Positions 1-10,100 of a stretch of 40,132 nucleotides of DNA are shown in pieces. The position numbers and the translations under genes are program-made. The notes below the pieces were generated by a model that saw only the letters and a list, made by a program, of their open reading frames with translations, was not told the DNA's origin and ran no database searches. How positions within the stretch are numbered: the first letter of the stretch is position 1; the number at the start of each line of letters is the position of its first letter. The DNA is from Cyclobacteriaceae bacterium (GTDB lineage: Bacteria; Bacteroidota; Bacteroidia; Cytophagales; Cyclobacteriaceae), in NCBI GenBank assembly GCA_024644875.1, contig JAHEGY010000036.1, positions 1-40,132 on the forward strand. The letters run 5' to 3'.

Positions 1-751
1 GTGATAATTTCTCTGGCGATAGGTTCATCCTGCGATGGTCATCCTCACCAAATGTTGATTGTTCATTGAATTTACCGGTCAGAAACCCAAATAATAAAGG
101 AATACGCACGATAATTCCAATGCCATACTGAATGGTTTTTGGGAATAAAACCTTTTCAGCTTCTCGTTCAAAAAAATTATATCTAACCTGCAGTACATCC
201 AGCAAATCGTGATGCTGGTCGAGAATATGGGCATGTTCTGTTTCTTTAAAGGATTGAACACTCCATCCTGCATGGCGGATCTTTCCGGCCTTCTTTAATT
301 CTTCAAGTGCCAGCCATGGTTCATCCTGTTCCAGCTTCTCAATATTGGGGCTATGTAGTTGTAAGATATCCAGCGAGTCGACGTTCAGGCGCTTAAGGCT
401 TTGCTCTGCTGCAAAAATTATATAGTCTTTAGTATAGGTCTGAATGATGGGTCCAAATCCATGATCATCTGCTTCTGTAGCATTATAGAAATCATTTCCT
501 GCCTTGGTGGCGATAATCAGATCTTTTTTTCCACGTTCTTTTATAATGCCTGAGATAAGATCCTCGGAATGCCCGTGACCATAAACATCCGCCGTATCGA
601 TGAGTGTTACACCCTGGTCTATGGCTTCATGCAGTGCCCTTTTAGAGATCCTGTCATCCGTTTCACCCCAATTCATTCCACCAATTGCCCAGGCACCAAA
701 TCCGATAGTGGAAACTGTGGGCCCTCTTTTACCCAACTGTGTGTATTTCAT
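1..751 (-). CDS. Aldo/keto reductase, 3' end cut off by the window edge
   Basis: Reading the minus strand from the ATG at 749-751 gives an open frame of 250 residues that runs off the left edge without a stop, so the C-terminus is missing. The AKR catalytic tetrad is visible: Asp52 and Tyr57 (DTADVYG), Lys83 (ATK) and His133 (LQLHSP). The N-terminus (YTQLGKRGPTVSTIGFGAWA) is the usual first beta hairpin and strand of the TIM barrel. These enzymes are cytoplasmic NADPH-dependent reductases of aldehydes, ketones or sugars. The sequence resembles the general AKR families acting on small carbonyls, but the substrate cannot be named. It is divergent from the CotH-family gene, with 572 bp between them. 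The family call is secure; the substrate is unknown. Confidence 0.93.
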   Translation of the reverse strand, partial: MKYTQLGKRGPTVSTIGFGAWAIGGMNWGETDDRISKRALHEAIDQGVTLIDTADVYGHGHSEDLISGIIKERGKKDLIIATKAGNDFYNATEADDHGFGPIIQTYTKDYIIFAAEQSLKRLNVDSLDILQLHSPNIEKLEQDEPWLALEELKKAGKIRHAGWSVQSFKETEHAHILDQHHDLLDVLQVRYNFFEREAEKVLFPKTIQYGIGIIVRIPLLFGFLTGKFNEQSTFGEDDHRRMNLSPEKLS

Positions 752-1323
752 ATCTTATATCTTTAATAAGAGCCAGTATCCATATGTCAATAATAATTGG
801 TCTGTGACTATGTTTTTTAAAAAGTGGTCAATGCATTGAAGTTATATTCTTTTGGGACTATTTACAAAACAAAATATCAATATAATATAGGAGGACGGTG
901 AACCAGGCCAGGCCCATACTGCAGGAAATTCCAGTGATATAGGAAGATATAACTCAGATACATTCTGTATCATAATCCAGATATGTTATTCAAGCTGGAA
1001 AAGATGATTAATTATAAATTTTTCTTTTTTAGCCTTTTACTTTTAGCCCCTCTTTGATATTTATAAGAAAGGGTGTGGTGTTCAAAATGAAATAAAACAT
1101 TACTCTTTAAATATTTATGCACTTTTCCAGATGGATTTGCATTGCAAAATAGAAGTCTTTTAGAGGTTTTTAAGGAAGTAAAAGAAGGTTTAATTAGTTA
1201 TAGGTCCTGTTTGAGGCCTCTTTCATGATAAAATATAGTATTTTTGCAAAGTTAAAATGATGAGGAATGCATAAGTTATAATTTGGTGTTAACTGGATCG
1301 TAGCGAATTTTGGATCATGACTT
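752..1323. other. 572-bp intergenic region between divergent genes
   Basis: No convincing gene, tRNA or structured RNA is visible. The stretch is AT-rich and should hold promoters for both the aldo/keto reductase (minus) and the CotH gene (plus). A short inverted repeat, GATAC-ATTCT-GTATC, lies at 957-971. A purine-rich AGGAGG-like string at 888-895 precedes a GTG, but the frame closes after 14 residues. A candidate Bacteroidota-type promoter lies near its right end. Confidence 0.6.
1210..1246 (+). promoter_or_regulatory. Candidate Bacteroidota-type promoter for the CotH gene
   Basis: TATTTTTG at 1239-1246 matches the TAnnTTTG -7 consensus described for Bacteroides. A TTTG lies upstream at 1210-1213. 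The 25-nt gap between them is wider than typical, so the -33 assignment is weak. Transcription from here would leave a leader of roughly 70 nt before the ATG at 1324. This is a motif match only. Confidence 0.3.
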
Positions 1324-4300
1324 ATGAAAACGGAACGTAACTGGCACAGATTTTTTTTGATTTTTTTATTCTTTACAGGAATAAGCACACTTTGTTTTTC
1401 ACAACCCGCAGAACTTTACATTAATGAATTTCAGGCAAGCACTGATTCCCTAGTGAGAAATCCGTATTCAGGTGCATATTCGGATTGGATTGAGATCTAT
1501 AATGCAGGTTCTTCGGATATTAACCTGAATGGATTCTTTCTTACCGATGATCCACAGCTCCCGAATAAATGGCAAATATCATCTGAAATAGTCATTATAT
1601 CAGGAGGATATGCATTATTCTGGGCTGATGATATTAATGAATTTAATCATACAAATTTTAAATTAGGCCGGTCCGGTGAATTTATCGGATTCTATGACGA
1701 GCTTGGAAATATGATTGATACCCTGACTTACGGGTACCAGGAAGATGAATTATCTTACGGACGGAGAAATGACAATCTTCAGGAATGGGTGTTTTATGAG
1801 GATGGAACGCCCGGGTTTGCCAATTCTGATACCTATATCTCAGGTAGGGCTGAAAATCCTTCATTTTCTGTCACAGGAGGCTATTATTCAGGTAATCAGA
1901 CAATAAGTATATCCACATCGGATCCTTCCACCCGGATTCATTATACAATTGATGGAACGGTTCCGGACCAGTCCGATCCATTATATTCACAGCCTGTGAT
2001 CATTGATACCACCACGGCCCTAAGAATTAGGAGTTTTTCCAATGGGAAACTCGCGGGCAATATTTTAACGCAAACCTATTTCATAGATGAAGAAATCAAT
2101 TTACCTATAGTATCCCTTGTAACCGATCCTGATAATTTATTTGATGATGAGATCGGGATCTACGTGATAGGCACAAATGGCCGACCTGGATATTGTACTG
2201 ACACGCCAATGAATGTAAATATGGATTGGGAACGCCCGGTGAATATTGAATTATATGATGTTGAAGGCCGGCTTGAGCTTAACCAACGTGCGGGGGTCAA
2301 GATCTTTGGTGGGTGTTCCAGGACAAGATATCCACAAAAGTCTCTTGCCTTGTATGCAAGATCAGAATATGGCAAAGGATCGTTCGATGTGCAGCTTTTT
2401 AAAGATAAACCTATTTACGAATTTGAAAGTTTTTTACTCAGGAACTCTGCTGATGATTGCAGGTACACGATGTTCAAAGACGCCATGGGACAAGCCATAT
2501 TGGGGGATATGGATATCGACCGGCAGGCATACCGCCCGGCCGTGGTCTTTATCAACGGTCAATACTGGGGTATACATAATATAAGAGAAAAGATCAATGA
2601 ACATTATGCAGCCGGGAACTATAATCTGGATTCGGATGAAGTCAATGTGTTGAAGAGAAATCCGGAACAACCGTGGAATACAATGTCAGGTAGCGCCGAA
2701 CACTACAATTCCCTGATAAACTATATAAGTAGTCAGAATATCGAATCAGAAAAGGTATACAAGTACATATCCGATAATATGGATATTAACAATTATATAG
2801 ATTATCAGATCGCCGAGATCTATCTTTCTGCCAATGACTGGCCGGGCAATAATATAAAATTCTGGCGTGCTGATTCAGGGCCATATGATAAATGGAGGTG
2901 GATAATCTATGACCTTGATAACTGTTTTTTCTATACAGATAGAAATACCCTGGAACTTGCTACGGATCCATTTTGTGACTGTGGATGGCCAAATCCACCC
3001 TGGTCAACACTCCTTTTCCGAAGATTATTGCGCAATGAAGCCTTTAGAAATGAATTTGTCCAAAAATATGCCTGGCATATGAATACAACTTTTGCGGAAA
3101 GCCGGGTCCATCACTATATAGATTCCATGAAAGCCAATATCGAAGCTGAGATACCGAGGCATATCACGAGATGGGGAGGACAGACGGTTCCCAACCCGGA
3201 GCATTGGATAGGTCCTACTTTTAACTCCATGGAAGAATGGGAACATCAGATCGATCGGATGAAACGATTTGTTTCTGAAAGAAGGCCTTTTGCCCGACAG
3301 CATGTGAGGGAGTATTTCGGAATCGGGGATATGGTAAGAATGACCATTGTCAATACCCAGACGGATGCTGGAATGATCAAGGTTGTTGGGCAAAAATTGA
3401 CAGGAGAATATCATATAGGTGAATATTTCCAGGATATTCCGATAGAAGTCAAAGCTATCTCATCAATGGGATACACTTTTTCACATTGGGAATATGTAAT
3501 ACCTGGCCAAGAAGCTGAGATCCTGAAGAGCCAGGTTGTAAATATCGTACCTGAAAAGGATTTTTCATTGATCGCGTATTTTGAAAACCCTATTGAACCG
3601 GATCCTGGAATTGTTATTAATGAAATCAACTATAACTCCAGTGAAGAAGAAAATCCCGGTGACTGGATCGAGTTGTACAATCTAAAAGATGAAATAATTG
3701 ATCTTTCCGGATGGGTTGTCAAAGATGAAAATGATGATCACATCTTTAATTTTCCGGCAGGGTATGAAATTGGTCCAAATGGATACCTTGTTGTTTGTGA
3801 AGATATTGCTGCGTTTGAATTGGTCCACAAGGGTTCTATAAACCTTATTGGTAATCTCGGATTTGGATTAAGCAACGGTGGTGAGAACATTCGTATTTAT
3901 TCACCTGGTCTTTACCTGATCGATGAAGTTCCATATGATGATGCGCCACCCTGGCCGGTTGAACCAGATGGTTTGGGACCTACGCTGGAACTGGTCAATC
4001 CTTTGCTGTACAATGAACTCGCCGAGAACTGGAAGGCTTCATTTGGTATGGGTACACCTGGCAGGCAGAATTTTTCAAATACCATTGAAAATCATAGTTT
4101 ATCACAGAATTACCCGAATCCCAGTGTGTCTACCACCCAAATTTCTTTTTCTGTAGAGGAGCCGGGATATTTAAGTATCGAACTGTATGATATCTATGGC
4201 CGGTATATTTCAACCCTGATCAATGGATTTAAAGAAAAATCAACGTACAAATTGTATTATGATACTAGCATTCTTCCCACAGGTATATACTTTTACTCCA

Positions 4301-4353
4301 TGACTGTGGATAATCAATTAATAGATACCAAAAAGATGGTGGTAATTCAATAA
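1324..4353 (+). CDS. Secreted CotH-kinase family protein with two lamin-tail domains and a type IX sorting domain
   Basis: This is a 1009-residue multidomain exported protein. In order it shows: a signal peptide (about 1-26, ending CFSQ); a lamin-tail domain (about 28-165, INEFQAS and DWIEIYN); a chitobiase C-terminal-like beta domain (about 178-252, IHYTIDGTVPD); a CotH region (about 260-665); an InlB-like repeat region (about 672-754); a second lamin-tail domain (about 762-905, INEINYN and DWIELYN); and a Por/T9SS sorting domain (about 925-1009, starting SLSQNYPNP). The CotH part keeps the family's FLLRNS, YWGIHNIREKINEHY and YDLDNCFF signatures, with D530 and D532 as likely metal or catalytic acids. 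CotH proteins are atypical protein kinases in spore formers; whether this one phosphorylates anything is unknown. The product is expected on the cell surface or outside the cell. It lies upstream of the GH18 gene on the same strand. Domain calls are strong; the role is open. Confidence 0.9.
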   Translation: MKTERNWHRFFLIFLFFTGISTLCFSQPAELYINEFQASTDSLVRNPYSGAYSDWIEIYNAGSSDINLNGFFLTDDPQLPNKWQISSEIVIISGGYALFWADDINEFNHTNFKLGRSGEFIGFYDELGNMIDTLTYGYQEDELSYGRRNDNLQEWVFYEDGTPGFANSDTYISGRAENPSFSVTGGYYSGNQTISISTSDPSTRIHYTIDGTVPDQSDPLYSQPVIIDTTTALRIRSFSNGKLAGNILTQTYFIDEEINLPIVSLVTDPDNLFDDEIGIYVIGTNGRPGYCTDTPMNVNMDWERPVNIELYDVEGRLELNQRAGVKIFGGCSRTRYPQKSLALYARSEYGKGSFDVQLFKDKPIYEFESFLLRNSADDCRYTMFKDAMGQAILGDMDIDRQAYRPAVVFINGQYWGIHNIREKINEHYAAGNYNLDSDEVNVLKRNPEQPWNTMSGSAEHYNSLINYISSQNIESEKVYKYISDNMDINNYIDYQIAEIYLSANDWPGNNIKFWRADSGPYDKWRWIIYDLDNCFFYTDRNTLELATDPFCDCGWPNPPWSTLLFRRLLRNEAFRNEFVQKYAWHMNTTFAESRVHHYIDSMKANIEAEIPRHITRWGGQTVPNPEHWIGPTFNSMEEWEHQIDRMKRFVSERRPFARQHVREYFGIGDMVRMTIVNTQTDAGMIKVVGQKLTGEYHIGEYFQDIPIEVKAISSMGYTFSHWEYVIPGQEAEILKSQVVNIVPEKDFSLIAYFENPIEPDPGIVINEINYNSSEEENPGDWIELYNLKDEIIDLSGWVVKDENDDHIFNFPAGYEIGPNGYLVVCEDIAAFELVHKGSINLIGNLGFGLSNGGENIRIYSPGLYLIDEVPYDDAPPWPVEPDGLGPTLELVNPLLYNELAENWKASFGMGTPGRQNFSNTIENHSLSQNYPNPSVSTTQISFSVEEPGYLSIELYDIYGRYISTLINGFKEKSTYKLYYDTSILPTGIYFYSMTVDNQLIDTKKMVVIQ

Positions 4354-4377
4354 GAATATAAGCTATTATATCAATGT

Positions 4378-4399
4378 AGAATTCCTGATATTGAATTCT
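4378..4399 (+). terminator. Hairpin between the CotH and GH18 genes, possible terminator
   Basis: A perfect 7-bp inverted repeat (AGAATTC at 4378-4384, GAATTCT at 4393-4399) with an 8-nt loop lies 25 bp after the CotH stop codon. It is followed by TTATT, only a weak T tract, so it may terminate inefficiently or simply be a structured spacer. It suggests that the CotH and GH18 genes need not share one full-length transcript. Confidence 0.35.
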
Positions 4400-4437
4400 T
4401 TATTCGTACTTTTATCCTCTCAAATTTTTAAACTTTT

Positions 4438-5613
4438 ATGAAAGCAATGAAAAAAACCTTTTATCTTATAATCACAATTATTTTGTTTTCTGGATTTGAA
4501 AACAAGGCAAGTGATAATCCTGATCAGATCAATGTGATGGCCTACTATATGGCCCCGAGAGATAATTACCAGCCACAGAACCTTCCATTGGACAAGTTGA
4601 CCCATATTATTTTCTCTTTTACCGAAGTGATAGATAGTGAAATGAAATTCAGAAATTATGCCTCAGGAGAGAAATTGACTTTGCTGGTAGAACAGAAAAA
4701 AAATCACCCTCACCTGAAAGTCATGATAGCCTGTGGAGGATGGGGTGGCTCGGGAGGATTTTCTGACATGGCCGCGACAGCTGATAACCGCAAAGTATTT
4801 GTGAAGAGTGTCATTGAATTTATCGAAGAATATAAACTTGACGGACTGGATATGGATTGGGAATACCCAGGCATGTATGGCGCAGGTAACCCTTACAGAC
4901 CGGAAGACCGGGAGAATTTCACGCACCTCATGAGGGAGCTTAGAGAAGCCATGGATGCTACCGGGAAAAAACTGGTGCTCACTTTTGCATCGGCAGGATG
5001 GAAGAAATATTATGATTATGTGGATCTCGATGAAGTTATGAAGTATGCTGACTATATGAATGTGATGACTTATGACGCTGTGGGAGGAGGCACGCCCTAT
5101 ACCGCCCATCATACCAATCTGGGTTGGGTGAAGCCGGAACATTTAAAAAATACACCTGCTGAAAGCATTATAGAAGAACGGGATTACAAACTTGATCCCA
5201 GGTCGGCTGAAAAGATAATCAGTTTTTGTATCGAAAAGGGTGTTGATCCGAAGCAGATCGTAATAGGGGGTGCCTTCTATGGGAAAGGCTGGAAAGGTGT
5301 ACCACCGGATAATAATGGACTGTATCAGTCCAATACAGGTCCTTTGCGAAATGTTACCTATTCAAAGATTGTGGAAGAATACGAAGACAAAAACGGGTAT
5401 ATAAGATATTGGGATCCCATAGCCAAAGCCCCTTACCTTTACAATAAAGAGAAAGAGGAATTTATAACATACGAAGACAAAACTTCCATAAAGCTGAAAA
5501 CAGAATATGCCATAGAGCATGGCCTGGGTGGGATTATGTTCTGGCAATTACGAAGTGACGCTGAGAAAGATGGTTTGCTGGATGCAATTTACGAGGTAGT
5601 CTCTGAGAAATAA
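4438..5613 (+). CDS. Glycoside hydrolase family 18, chitinase-like, exported
   Basis: The 391-residue protein has a hydrophobic N-terminal export signal (about 1-24) and then one GH18 TIM barrel. The diagnostic DxxDxDxE motif is complete at D135, D138, D140 and E142, with E142 as the expected acid/base. The second conserved strand ends in MTYD (Y212, D213), and a substrate-binding Trp lies in FWQLRSD (W369). The stretch GGAFYGKGWKGV (about 277-288) is characteristic of chitinase-type GH18 rather than the shorter EndoF-type enzymes. It should cleave beta-1,4 linkages next to N-acetylglucosamine by substrate-assisted catalysis, outside the cytoplasm. No carbohydrate-binding module or sorting domain is attached. 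A second ATG three codons downstream (4447) is an equally good start. The convergent neighbour is a COG4299 membrane protein, a family often linked to amino sugars. Confidence 0.92.
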   Translation: MKAMKKTFYLIITIILFSGFENKASDNPDQINVMAYYMAPRDNYQPQNLPLDKLTHIIFSFTEVIDSEMKFRNYASGEKLTLLVEQKKNHPHLKVMIACGGWGGSGGFSDMAATADNRKVFVKSVIEFIEEYKLDGLDMDWEYPGMYGAGNPYRPEDRENFTHLMRELREAMDATGKKLVLTFASAGWKKYYDYVDLDEVMKYADYMNVMTYDAVGGGTPYTAHHTNLGWVKPEHLKNTPAESIIEERDYKLDPRSAEKIISFCIEKGVDPKQIVIGGAFYGKGWKGVPPDNNGLYQSNTGPLRNVTYSKIVEEYEDKNGYIRYWDPIAKAPYLYNKEKEEFITYEDKTSIKLKTEYAIEHGLGGIMFWQLRSDAEKDGLLDAIYEVVSEK

Positions 5614-5804
5614 AACAAGGTTTCCACAAGGTATATAACCGGTGGATGTAATTCGCCGGGTGGTATCTGAGCAGTAAAACCGAATTTTTCAAGAAGTCCA
5701 TATCTGGCGGAGGCTATCAGGAATTAGTATCTGAACAGTAATGCTGGATTTTCCACAGAGTCCCAAAACACTACTTAATAGGAAATTGAACTGTAAAATC
5801 CGTA
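5594..5804 (+). repeat. Degenerate tandem repeat, about 64-bp period, starting at the 3' end of the GH18 gene
   Basis: Four related units can be lined up on a shared pattern, (A/G)TCTGAG-CAGTAAAAC followed by a T-rich TTTCCA/TTTTCAA element. The aligned TAA triplets fall at 5611 (the real GH18 stop), 5675, 5739 and 5794, giving spacings of 64, 64 and 55. The second half also recurs in the first two units (TATAACCGGTGGA and TATCTGGCGGAGG). The units are clearly diverged and the last is short. It fills most of the gap between two convergent genes. Confidence 0.5.
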
Positions 5805-5812
5805 GATCTATT

Positions 5813-7012
5813 CTATAATTGCAACCTGATCTTAAACCGTGTCATCAAGGCTGAAACGCCTAAAATAAATAGCGAGAAAACTAATGCCCTGAATACCCCG
5901 GGCCAGCCTTCCGGGTTGATGATATGGGCGTGGGTTAAGCCCATAATCGCGTAATAAATATCAGGCAATATGTATGTTAACAAGGGATTTGAACCAGCAG
6001 GTTTTAGAAATGAAGCCCACCGGTAGTGGCCTCTAACATCTACCACCATATACATAATCATAAACAGGAGTATACAAATTCCGGAAGAGAACAAGGTGTA
6101 ACTCGGTGTACTTCCGATCTTGGCCAGGCCAAAGGGTAACAAAACCCAGCCGGCAAGAAATAGTATGACGGCATAGGCAATACCCCAGGTGATCTTCGAA
6201 TTTAACGTGGATGCAATATCATTTTTAATAAAAATCATGGAAAGTAGCAGGCCGGCCATGGTAATAGAAGCGAGTGAACCGCTACCGACAGGCCATATAA
6301 TCCTTGGAATGTATCTGATAAAATCAACCCATCCTGCTTTTGACAATACATTAAGTGCAACTAATAATACAAATGAAATTGCCAGCAGCCTGAATTTCCC
6401 TTTGAAAATAAGATACAGGATACATACCGATAGATAAGCCCATCCAATCGCCCCTAAGATCGACCAATTCTTTTTGTTTATCCAGAGAATATCCCCATCC
6501 ACATCCCTGCGATAGATAAATAAAAGGATTATCAGTATCAACAAACCACTCCATTTTAAAATTCGGAATATGTTTTCTGACCTTTCATTTGTTTTTGGAT
6601 AATTGTTCCACAAAAGAATTACACCTGTAAACATAAGTACATTCCAGGCGGTATAACTGATACCTGTGGCAGCAGGATCCATATCCCTGCCATTCATGAT
6701 CAATAATCCAAGTACCACAAGACTTAAAGAACGGATTCCGATATGGTATAATATTTTTAAAATGGAATCGCCTTTGGACATTCTTTTTTCAATGGCCAGG
6801 GGTATGGCCATTCCCACTATAAACAGGAATGCCGGAAACACAACATCCACATAGGTCAATCCCTGTTCACCGGGAGGAATGTGATAGTTCCACCAGGGAA
6901 GTCCTTTTATCCCAGCCAGATCATTAACAAAAACCATGACCAGGATGGTTAATCCCCTAAAGATATCTATTGAAAGTATGCGACGTGTCGAATTGCCCTG
7001 GATTGTATTCAC
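5813..7012 (-). CDS. COG4299/DUF5009 membrane protein, heparan-glucosaminide acetyltransferase-like
   Basis: This is a 399-residue polytopic membrane protein with about ten hydrophobic segments. It opens with SIDIFRGLTILVMVFVND (about 14-31), the signature of the COG4299/DUF5009 family related to lysosomal HGSNAT. The motif GLTYVDVVFP (51-60) follows, with His44 just before it in the position of the acetyl-accepting histidine of HGSNAT. PAGSNPLLTY near the C-terminus is also conserved. Bacterial relatives often sit with N-acetylglucosamine or chitin genes and are proposed to acetylate or transport amino sugars across the inner membrane. This fits the convergent GH18 neighbour, but the reaction is inferred. 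The frame opens with GTG at 7010-7012. There is no upstream ATG before an in-frame stop, and the next ATG lies inside the first membrane helix, so GTG is the likely start. Confidence 0.87.
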   Translation of the reverse strand: MNTIQGNSTRRILSIDIFRGLTILVMVFVNDLAGIKGLPWWNYHIPPGEQGLTYVDVVFPAFLFIVGMAIPLAIEKRMSKGDSILKILYHIGIRSLSLVVLGLLIMNGRDMDPAATGISYTAWNVLMFTGVILLWNNYPKTNERSENIFRILKWSGLLILIILLFIYRRDVDGDILWINKKNWSILGAIGWAYLSVCILYLIFKGKFRLLAISFVLLVALNVLSKAGWVDFIRYIPRIIWPVGSGSLASITMAGLLLSMIFIKNDIASTLNSKITWGIAYAVILFLAGWVLLPFGLAKIGSTPSYTLFSSGICILLFMIMYMVVDVRGHYRWASFLKPAGSNPLLTYILPDIYYAIMGLTHAHIINPEGWPGVFRALVFSLFILGVSALMTRFKIRLQL

Positions 7013-7194
7013 TTTATTTAACTTATAGTATCAGATAAGAATATCCTTAGGCTAAAAATTGTAAAAATATAAAGGTTAAGCAACCAATATAGGAAAAAAT
7101 GATGCTGTTGAATTAGGTGTAATCATTAATTCATTGAATGCTTTATTTTTATTATCTTAGGCCAGGTCATGTTTTTTTCAATTCGCTATTCTAA

Positions 7195-10100
7195 ATGATT
7201 ATGCAATTTTTTCGTCCGGTAACTTTTAGTCTGCTTATTCTGTTGCTTACAGTTCATATCATTAATGCTCAAAGCAGCCGATTCCTAAATGGATACAATG
7301 CAAAAATATCAGGAGATGAGATTGCATACCACGCACCTGATCCAAGGGCGACTAAAGCTTTGTTGATTCGATCGCAGGATTCGACAAATGTTATTCAATG
7401 GGAATCCTCCATTGTACCTGAGAGTTCAGGTCAGCAGGATATTTCCTTTGTTTGGATGTTTGGTATGGACGCCTCTTCAGAACAACATAATTTTGTTTTA
7501 TCTGCGAATGGGGAAGACCTGGTTGAGTTTAGCAATCCCCCAATAGCCCAAAAAGATGATGTAACGATCAATGGTAATAATGGATGCAGTTTAAGATTCC
7601 GTATCACTAAAATTGACAGAAACAAGGATGTAATGGGGTATGCTATATTTACCATGCCGGCAAATTTGACGAAGGCTGGTGAACCGGTTATTTTTCAGGC
7701 CAAAGGAGAATCTACCGGGAGCAACATCTGGTATATGACTTTCAAATATCCCATTGAGAATGAACTTTCTGTAAAGTCTCAGCCTATACTGAATAAGAGA
7801 GATGATAAAAACCTTCAGGCTGTCCTTGTCGAACTTGTAAACCTGGATGACTCCGGTAAAATCTCCATTCATAGTGATGATCAGGAGAAAGAATATTATG
7901 ACGTTGAACCGGGGTATAATGCATTTAAGTATTTTGTTCCGGAGACACAGCAAAATACGGACTTGCCAGTTCATATTCAAATCGGGGATGCTCCAGTCAT
8001 TACGAAAACCTGTAAATTAAAACCAGTCAGACCATGGACTATATATTTTGTTCAGCATACGCATACCGATATCGGTTATACCCGTCCCCAGAGCGAAATT
8101 TTACCGGAACATCTGAGGTTTATAGACTATGCCCTGGAGTATTGTGACCTCACAGATGATTATCCTGATGATGCTAAATTCAGGTGGACCTGCGAATCCT
8201 CCTGGGCGGTTGAACAGTATCTGCTGAGAAGACCAGAAAGTAAGGTCAATAAGCTATTGGAAAGAATAAAGGAGGGAAGAATAGAAGTTGCAGGAATGCT
8301 GTTCAATATGTCCGAGATTGCAGATGAAACAAGCCTTAAGAACCTGTTAAATCCGCTCAGCCTGTTTCACGATTATGGGATTGATGTGCGAACAGCTATG
8401 CAGGATGATGTAAATGGAATCGGCTGGTGCATGGCTGATTATTTACCTGATGCAGGCGTTAAATACCTTATCATGGGAGAACATGGACACCGGGCATTGA
8501 TACCATTCGATAAACCGACATCTTTCTGGTGGCAGTCACCATCAGGTAAGAAAATGCTGGCCTTCAGGGGAGAGCATTATATGCATGGCAATGCATTGCT
8601 TATACATACCGGAGATCTGGACAATTTTAAATCCAACCTCCTGAATTATCTGACGATGCTGGAAGAAAATGAATACCCGTTCAATCACCTGGCCTTGCAA
8701 TATTCCGGGTATGTAACGGATAACTCTCCTCCAGCCCTGACACCAAATAAGGTAATTAAGGCATGGAATGAACAGTATATGTGGCCCAGGTTAAGAAGTG
8801 CCACTGCCAGTGAATTTATGGAATATATTGACACCCACCATGGAGACGAGCTCGAAACCTATCAAAAGGCCTGGCCGGATTGGTGGACAGATGGATTTGG
8901 TTCGGCAGCCCGGGAGACCGCGGCAATACGTGAAGCCCAGACCGAAATGAATGTTACTACCGGATTGCTGGCTATGAGTACAGCCTTTGGCGAGGAACTA
9001 AAGCCCATCATCTTTTCAGGTATAGATCAGATTTACAGAAATATTTTGTTTTATGATGAGCATACTTTCGGTGCAGCAGAAAGCATTTCTCATCCCTATT
9101 CTGAAAACAGCATGGTTCAATGGGCTGAGAAGTCATCCTATGCCTGGGAAGCACTGAAGCAATCAAGAATATTGAGGGAGGAGGCTTTTGGATTAATACA
9201 GGAACATATTCCAAGGTTCAGGGAACCTTCCATCACCGTATTCAATACATTGAATCAGACCAGGTCAGGATTGGTATCCCTGTATATTGATCATGAAATA
9301 ATTGAACCGGGATCAACCTTTTCTATAAATTATCTGGATGGCAGACCCGTTCCTGTACAATCGGTTTCCAGCCGGTCAGATGGAACCTATTGGGTATTAT
9401 GGGTTGAGGAGGTTCCGCCTATGGGTTATAGATCCCTCATTATTAAAACCGAGGAGGGAAAAAATTTTTCAGGGATGGTTGAACCTTTTCAGGGAAAATT
9501 TGAGAATGATCACTGGTCAGTGATCCTGGATTCGGAGACAGGCAGCATCAGCTCCCTGGTTGATAAGGCGCGGAAGAAGGAAATGGTAGATCCAGATTCA
9601 AAATGGAAACCAGGCCAGTTAATATATGAGAGATTGAGCAACCGGCGTCAGCTGGAATTGTATACCTTACGTGAAGAGCCGAAACGTACCAGTCTGACAA
9701 ATGTGTCTTTTGATAAAATTGAAAGAGGATCTATTTGGACTGCCATTCATGTTCAGGGCTTCCTTGAAGATTGTTCTGATGTACCTGTAAAAATGGAATA
9801 CCGCTTTTATAATGAAGAGCCCCTGATAGAAATAAATTATTCTCTAATAAAGAATGCAGTAGTAAGGCCTGAAGCCCTTTATGTTGGTTTCCCATTCGTG
9901 GAAGAAAATGGCGAAATTATTTTCGAAGCGCAGGGAGGTGCTGTAAGGCCGGGTAAGGACCAGCTCCCAGGAACTTCCTCTGATTGGAATACCGTACAGA
10001 ATTATGTTTCTATTAGATCTGAAGAAGGACAGATCTTGATTGTAAGTCCCGAGATCCCATTATTTCACCTTGGCGGATTGAATATTGGGAATTTCAGTTA

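Noticed and set aside
888-942. AGGAGG-like string followed by a GTG start
   Set aside because: The frame closes after 14 residues and the surrounding genes do not use Shine-Dalgarno sites; most likely chance.
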